This document shows, in pieces, positions 59,615 to 64,000 of a stretch of DNA of 64,000 nucleotides. The notes below the pieces were generated by a model, which worked only from the letters and a program-made list of their open reading frames with translations, was not told where the DNA came from and made no database searches. This DNA comes from Mucilaginibacter flavidus. GTDB taxonomy: Bacteria; Bacteroidota; Bacteroidia; Sphingobacteriales; Sphingobacteriaceae. The position numbers were made by a program, and so were the translations under genes. Positions within the stretch are counted from its first letter, which is position 1. Each line of letters starts with the position of its first letter. The stretch covers positions 57,997 to 121,996 of the forward strand of contig NZ_JAMXOE010000021.1 in NCBI RefSeq assembly GCF_024055575.1. The letters are read 5' to 3'.

Positions 59615-61779
59615 TTATTCAACCAATAAGTAAACTTAAACACCAATCCCCTATTCTTAACGAAGAATGGCCTGGGCAGGTAGTTATCCGTATAAACAAT
59701 AAAGAAATCGGAGGCCGGGCGGTAGCGCCATTGCAGGCGGGTATTGATGTTGATGTTTTTGCCCTGCTCGTTGTACTGGAAAAAACCGGTGAGGTAAAAC
59801 TTGTTGGTCATGGTAACATCAACCCTTGGGCCAACCAGCCAGAATGATTTTTGCCCCCAGGGTTGCGGCAGTTGCAGGTTGTTGTAGGTGGTGGCCATCT
59901 GGATATTTACATACGGCTGAAAACGGTAACCCACATCGTTTGCCAGGCTGAATTTCTTGCCGCCATCATAATAGCCGCCATAATCGAGCGTAAAATCATA
60001 GGTAAACAAGCTTTGGGGCACCGAAAAGAAGGAGATCTCGGCGTTGTTCCAGTGGCTTTGCTGACCTATGGGTAAAAAGCTACCGGTATAGTTGGTTGGG
60101 TCGTAAGGCGCTAACAGTCGTACATAATCGTGTTCAACCAGGGCGGTCAGTATACTTTTGCTTCTGAAGGTTATTTGGTACGATAGAAAAGCACGATTAT
60201 CAGTCGGCTTAAACCCGCCATCGTAATAATCAGTGAGGTTAAGCGTGGGGCCATGACTTAGGATGATGCCCTCTTTCGGGAAAAACAGGCGACTGATATA
60301 AGGGTTAAACTTTATGTACCCCTGCCTTGGCACGTAGCCGACACCTGCATCATAATTGGCGCCTACTACTTCGTACTGGCCGCCTGCCGTCCAATACTTA
60401 TTGGCGAATTGCAGGTTGCCCGCCTGTGTATAATCATGCCCTTTTTTGTTGGGACTGAACGATTTTAAAACCAGCGCTTTCCCTGTGAACAAATTATCGG
60501 CCGATGCCAGGTTGTATTCAATACCGAAATTGGTGTTATATTTTGAATTGGCCCCCGTTGTTGCCGCACCGGGCGGATAATTGAACGACTCTTTGTTTAC
60601 CAGCATAAAGCCAATGTTTGAGCGGGCAAAAACCTTGCGCTGCAGGGCAATCATGGTGAAATTCTGGGCAGGCACGTGGTTATCGTCATTACTGTTGGTT
60701 TGCATATCCATAACGCCAATGCGCCAGTTACGGTCCAGTTTGCCGCTCAGCCTTGCACCGGCAATAATGTTTGATGTCAAACCAATCCTGCGCGAAAAAA
60801 ACGGGCGGATGGATGCATAGCCAAAGTTATTGAACTGATCGCCGTTCTCTAAAAAAAACTGGCGGGTTTCGGGGTAAAACAGTTCATAACGGCTCAGGTT
60901 GGTTACCTGCTTGTCAGCATCAACCTGCGAAAAATCGGGATGCACGGTAAGGTCGAGGTTCAGGGCCGATGATATGGCAATTTTGGCATCGCCGCCCGCT
61001 TCAACATGTACGGCAGTATTCTTGTGGTTTTGATAGTCTTTGCTGATACCTGTGAGCACATAAGGGATCAGCGAGATATTCTGCCCTGCTTCGGGTGGTG
61101 GTGTATCCCATACCAATGTACCAGTATACGCCAGCGATGCCGTAGGAAATTGGCGCGGCACAGGCGTCCAGCTTGATTTTTCGGTAGTCTTCAAATCATT
61201 TCGACTGAAGTTTATGCCCCATTCTGATATCCCCTTTTTATAGCGGATTGATTTAAAAGGGATAGCTGCTTCGAAAATGTATTTATCAGGATAATCCTTA
61301 ACCGCCGACTCCCATTTATTTGTCCAGTTTAAATCAACCTTGCCGCCCTCGTACATGGTGCCGTCCCACTCCGCCCCTACGGCATTTGCACCGAAGCTAA
61401 AGCCATTGGTGAGGTCGTTGTAGGTATCCATAAAGAATATAAAGTTGTCGTTCTTCTGAAAAGCGAAGTCACGCTTTAACGATTCAACCATACTTGGGCC
61501 GGGCAGCGCTTTATAGCAGGTAGCTATTATGTAGATATTTTTATCATCGTAAGCCATTCGCACTTCGGTGGGTACTTTTGATATGCTGGTATCCATCGGC
61601 AGCACCATCCGGAAGTTTTTGGCAACCTCGGCATCCTGCCAGGCTTGCTCGTCGATAATGCCATCGATTTTAACCGGCGAGGTTACCCGGTGGATATGAT
61701 ATTGGTAGTTGCTATTCTTCTTTTGAGCTAAAATATGCAGGCTGAACAGGCAGCAAATGAGTAAAAGTGAGAGCTTCAA
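59611..61779 (-). CDS. Exported CBM9-like / DUF5916 protein
   Basis: A 722-residue protein with a signal peptide (MKLSLLLICCLFSLHILAQ). Residues ~30-215 form a CBM9-like beta-sandwich (SPVKIDGIIDEQAWQDAEVAKNF; FIFFMDTYNDLTNGFSFGANAVGAEWDG). The remainder is the DUF5916 domain with repeated aromatic strands ending FKFTYWLNN, suggesting an outer-membrane beta-barrel. The family occurs widely in Bacteroidota; members are sometimes annotated as hydrolases, but no catalytic residues are established. The C-terminus ends inside the 48-bp repeat array, so a few terminal residues may be altered compared with relatives. Confidence 0.87.
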   Translation of the reverse strand: MKLSLLLICCLFSLHILAQKKNSNYQYHIHRVTSPVKIDGIIDEQAWQDAEVAKNFRMVLPMDTSISKVPTEVRMAYDDKNIYIIATCYKALPGPSMVESLKRDFAFQKNDNFIFFMDTYNDLTNGFSFGANAVGAEWDGTMYEGGKVDLNWTNKWESAVKDYPDKYIFEAAIPFKSIRYKKGISEWGINFSRNDLKTTEKSSWTPVPRQFPTASLAYTGTLVWDTPPPEAGQNISLIPYVLTGISKDYQNHKNTAVHVEAGGDAKIAISSALNLDLTVHPDFSQVDADKQVTNLSRYELFYPETRQFFLENGDQFNNFGYASIRPFFSRRIGLTSNIIAGARLSGKLDRNWRIGVMDMQTNSNDDNHVPAQNFTMIALQRKVFARSNIGFMLVNKESFNYPPGAATTGANSKYNTNFGIEYNLASADNLFTGKALVLKSFSPNKKGHDYTQAGNLQFANKYWTAGGQYEVVGANYDAGVGYVPRQGYIKFNPYISRLFFPKEGIILSHGPTLNLTDYYDGGFKPTDNRAFLSYQITFRSKSILTALVEHDYVRLLAPYDPTNYTGSFLPIGQQSHWNNAEISFFSVPQSLFTYDFTLDYGGYYDGGKKFSLANDVGYRFQPYVNIQMATTYNNLQLPQPWGQKSFWLVGPRVDVTMTNKFYLTGFFQYNEQGKNININTRLQWRYRPASDFFIVYTDNYLPRPFFVKNRGLVFKFTYWLNN

Positions 61780-62010
61780 ATTATGGTGGTTTTAGTAATT
61801 ATATAATCGATTATACATATATTTCCCTGATATTACCCCAGTTTCCATCATTTTTGATACAAATTGAATATTTTCAGGTTCATTCTGGTACAACTACAGG
61901 CCAAAATCGTTCAAAATAAGTGTAATTACACCGCAAATGTTGGTAAATAGCCTATTGTTAGTTATTTTCAGTTAAAAAGTGTTAATTTTTGAAAAATAGT
62001 TGCGAAAAAA

Positions 62011-62042
62011 TTAGTCTTGTATTTCTATAGATTATATCTTTG
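62011..62042 (+). promoter_or_regulatory. Bacteroidota-type promoter of a short transcript
   Basis: TTAG (62011-62014), 20-base spacer, TATCTTTG (62035-62042), the latter an exact TAnnTTTG. It points rightward to a terminator about 90 bases on, with no long gene in between. Confidence 0.6.
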
Positions 62043-62080
62043 CATTAATTATTATTTTCGTCCTAACCAATTAGTTCTTT

Positions 62081-62119
62081 ATGATGAATAATGAGGTCAG
62101 TTACTACAAAAAAGAGTGA
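62081..62119 (+). ncRNA. Candidate small RNA or micropeptide (12-residue frame)
   Basis: Between the promoter and terminator lies one short frame, MMNNEVSYYKKE with TGA at 62117-62119, whose last codons form the left arm of the terminator. The whole transcript would be about 85-90 nt. No downstream + strand gene exists that it could attenuate, so it is either a free small RNA or a micropeptide message. I give the frame coordinates; the RNA would run from about 62049 to 62140. Confidence 0.4.
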
Positions 62120-62140
62120 GCGCCCGCTTCCTCTTTTTTT
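62108..62140 (+). terminator. Rho-independent terminator of the short transcript
   Basis: AAAAAAGAG (62108-62116) pairs with CTCTTTTTT (62131-62139), with an inner GAGCG/CGCTT stem, and ends in seven T. Confidence 0.8.
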
Positions 62141-62154
62141 GTTTTATAGCCATT

Positions 62155-62271
62155 TTAAATCCCGGATATCTCACCCCGCAGGTCTCCTTTCAGGCCTGAA
62201 TTATACTCCCGCAACATCACCCCACCCACAGCATTGCCTTTAGCATTTAACAATTGCTTTACGTTTTTCAT
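62155..62271 (-). pseudogene. 38-residue frame, possible CBS-domain remnant
   Basis: ATG at 62271 to TAA at 62155-62157 reads MKNVKQLLNAKGNAVGGVML and continues REYNSGLKGDLRGEISGI. The first 15 residues resemble the opening of Bacteroidota CBS-domain proteins (MKTVKQLL..KGN.V), and LREY...LKG resembles the ERDYARKV.LKG end of a CBS motif, as if the middle were deleted. It may equally be a chance frame. It ends beside the terminator of the short + strand transcript. Confidence 0.3.
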
Positions 62272-62292
62272 AACACCGATGTAAATTAAGCT

Positions 62293-63489
62293 TTAAATTT
62301 TGAGCCTTATCCTTCTTTTCTCCAGCGCCCCGGTAATTAATATCACAATGAATGATATAGCGAACGACCGGATAATGCCACCTGTGCCCTCATCTAAAAA
62401 TTCAGGATACCTGAAATGAACCAGCGACATGAGGCCCACCAAAAGGTAAGGAATTAAATAGCAGATTAACGTGCTGGTGCCGGCAGGCTTGATAATTTTA
62501 AACCAGTCTTGTTTGCCTTTAACATCAACCAAAAATATAATCAGCTCGAACAATAGTACCCCTATCCCGGTGCACAGGTATATCCATGAGGGGGTGGAGT
62601 AAATTTTTGAGATGCCATGGGTATAAGGGCGTACAATAAAGCCAAGCGCAATTAAAGCTGCACCCAGTGCCGTAAATATTGGCCATAGCCATTTGTAGCT
62701 GCCTTTGGCTATTATTTTTGAATACAGCAACGATACCACCACCCCAAACATCATCAGCGCGGCGCACGAGCCATCCTTAATTACCCATATGCTCAACCGG
62801 TAAATTTTATCTTTGAAAACCAGGAACACATCGCCATGCGAAATAAGGTTGACTATAACTAGCGCCACCAGTGCGGCAACCAGCCAGGCAAAGTTGCCTC
62901 TTACCAAAAGATATACACCGGCACAAACCAGGTAAGCCCAGCCTATAAGGCCTAATATGCCCCACCATGATGGCTCCAACCAGCGGGTGCCTGTTCCTTC
63001 ATCAGCATTACCCTTATATAAAATACCGAGAATAATCAATATCGCAATGCCAAGGCCCATTAGTCCGTAGCGTTTTGCTTTTGCCATGGTTTGGGGGTAG
63101 TCAAGCCATATTAAAAAAAAGCTGGCGGTGAGCAAAAGCTCCCATACGGCATGGGGCAGCAGCGCCTGGCTACTGTACTCTTCCATATTTACATGGAAAA
63201 AGCCCATCACTATAAGCGCAAACGAGCGTAAAAGAATATAGACAGCAATCTCCCAAAAATTAGCTTTCTCCAGTCGGCGGCCTATTGCCAGCGGAATTGA
63301 TAAACCTGCGATGAAAAGAAACAGTGGAAAAATAGTATCTGCAAAGTGCATCCCGTCTTCCCAGCCCTTTACGTGGTCAATCCATTGGGGAACATGACTA
63401 ACGCCGCTAAGGTCATTAACAAAAATCATGAAAAACATGTTGATTGCCCGGAGTACGTCGATAGATAAAAGGCGTTTTGGCTGAAGCAT
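62293..63489 (-). CDS. DUF5009 / HGSNAT-like multi-pass membrane acyltransferase
   Basis: A 398-residue protein with about ten transmembrane helices. The N-terminal RLLSIDVLRAINMFFMIFVND and DTIFPLFLFIAGLSIPLAIGRRLEK are hallmarks of the DUF5009 / heparan-alpha-glucosaminide N-acetyltransferase-like family, which moves acyl groups onto sugars across membranes in its eukaryotic member. An HVNMEEYSS segment near residue 98 follows the third helix. The bacterial function is unproven; envelope polysaccharide modification is a reasonable guess. It appears monocistronic, with 218 bases of upstream AT-rich DNA and no clear promoter seen. Confidence 0.85.
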   Translation of the reverse strand: MLQPKRLLSIDVLRAINMFFMIFVNDLSGVSHVPQWIDHVKGWEDGMHFADTIFPLFLFIAGLSIPLAIGRRLEKANFWEIAVYILLRSFALIVMGFFHVNMEEYSSQALLPHAVWELLLTASFFLIWLDYPQTMAKAKRYGLMGLGIAILIILGILYKGNADEGTGTRWLEPSWWGILGLIGWAYLVCAGVYLLVRGNFAWLVAALVALVIVNLISHGDVFLVFKDKIYRLSIWVIKDGSCAALMMFGVVVSLLYSKIIAKGSYKWLWPIFTALGAALIALGFIVRPYTHGISKIYSTPSWIYLCTGIGVLLFELIIFLVDVKGKQDWFKIIKPAGTSTLICYLIPYLLVGLMSLVHFRYPEFLDEGTGGIIRSFAISFIVILITGALEKRRIRLKI

Positions 63490-63946
63490 TGTAAAGGGTT
63501 TTTAACCAGGTTTGTATTAATTGATTTAAATATAAGGGCTATTATTTTATTTTTCGTGTATCGTTTCTGTTATAATTACATAAGGAGGGATATCTTTTTA
63601 AAAAACATTAATAACATGGGTGGTGTGCAGATTTTTGTAGAGGAGTTGTAGTATGAAAGGTTAGAGGTTATTTAACCACGGACATTGCAGAGAAGTCGCT
63701 AAATAATGGAGAAAAAAGATGTTTACAGCGATTATACCGCGCGGAAACAAGCAGCGAGTGGTTATAAGTTTAACGTCAGTTCGATATAAGAATTAGTACT
63801 AACTAGGGGCTCGCGTTTCGCCTCACCTAAATCCTCTCCAAAGGAGAGGACTTAAGCTTCGCTCCTCAAAATTTGCTTTTCAGAACCCTCTCCTTTGGAG
63901 AGTAATAGCCTATGAAAAGACATTTAAAATATGTATCTTTATGATA
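63490..63946. other. Intergenic region with short REP-like palindromes
   Basis: 457 bases without a supported gene. Two palindromes, TCCTCTCC-AAA-GGAGAGGA (63832-63850) and CTCTCC-TTT-GGAGAG (63888-63902), are of the widespread Bacteroidota type and are inverted relative to each other in the loop (AAA versus TTT). Confidence 0.6.
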
Positions 63947-64000
63947 ATGAACATAATAGAAGTACTTGCAAGGTATCACGAGCAGGAGACCTGCATATCG
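63947..64000 (+). CDS. Possible 5' end of a gene cut by the window edge
   Basis: An ATG at 63947 begins a frame open to the edge: MNIIEVLARYHEQETCIS. A TATCTTTA box lies only 5 bases upstream, close to a -7 element but too near for a normal leader. Eighteen codons are not enough to assign a family. Confidence 0.3.
   Translation, partial: MNIIEVLARYHEQETCIS

Overview
The window looks like chromosome from a Sphingobacteriaceae member (Bacteroidota; Mucilaginibacter- or Pedobacter-like). Grounds: a SusC/SusD pair, several TonB-dependent receptors with N-terminal carboxypeptidase-regulatory-like domains, lipoproteins with Cys-Lys-Lys after the lipobox, AT-rich start regions with few Shine-Dalgarno sequences, and promoter boxes of the TTTG-N20-TAnnTTTG type. 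The genus is inference. I recognised no rRNA, tRNA, CRISPR array, integrase or transposase gene.

Layout. 1-5300: the end of a cut-off gene, then a + strand run of small membrane proteins (DUF998, DUF2306-like, two paralogues, DUF1772-like), a secreted metallo-beta-lactamase-fold hydrolase and an AraC regulator. 5300-7800: a decaying stretch with a Cys-rich frame lacking a start, an insertion-element remnant with 12-bp inverted ends, a TlpA/DUF4369 protein whose expected ATG is ACG, and three copies of a GC-rich repeat around an unknown gene. 7800-17000: a secreted two-repeat protein with a DnaJ-like CxxCxGxG tail, a GNAT-nitrilase fusion, cold-shock protein, RibD/DHFR-like reductase, zinc-ribbon membrane protein and a large sortilin/BNR protein, with three copies of a second intergenic repeat.

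17100-33700 is a polysaccharide utilisation locus. A LacI regulator and a NahK-like sugar kinase lie on the - strand. Aldose 1-epimerase, a GH109-like NAD-dependent glycosidase, SusC, SusD, GH2, GH43 and GH35 enzymes lie on the + strand. Five perfect CAAACGTTTG palindromes sit before the kinase, before the epimerase (two) and before susC (two), so one LacI protein probably controls the locus. The enzyme set points to a galactose- and N-acetylgalactosamine-containing glycan. The GH43 gene contains a GC-rich inner block of foreign appearance.

33700-53200: a mono-heme cytochrome c next to a single-chain xanthine-dehydrogenase-type molybdoenzyme; a phytanoyl-CoA dioxygenase divergent from an AraC regulator; two small exported or membrane proteins; a 1197-residue MG2/plug protein; and a - strand operon of TonB receptor, beta-helix lipoprotein, YVTN propeller and Tat-type metallophosphatase. 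53200-59600 is accessory. It holds ThuA, a Toprim primase, a RepA-like ATPase and a DUF262 + HEPN gene pair. Every gap in this block carries a roughly 50-bp bulged palindrome (six copies), and two gaps also hold long hairpins. 59600-64000: a DUF5916/CBM9 protein, a candidate short transcript with a 12-residue frame, a possible CBS-domain remnant, a DUF5009 membrane protein and repeat-rich DNA up to a possible new gene at the edge.
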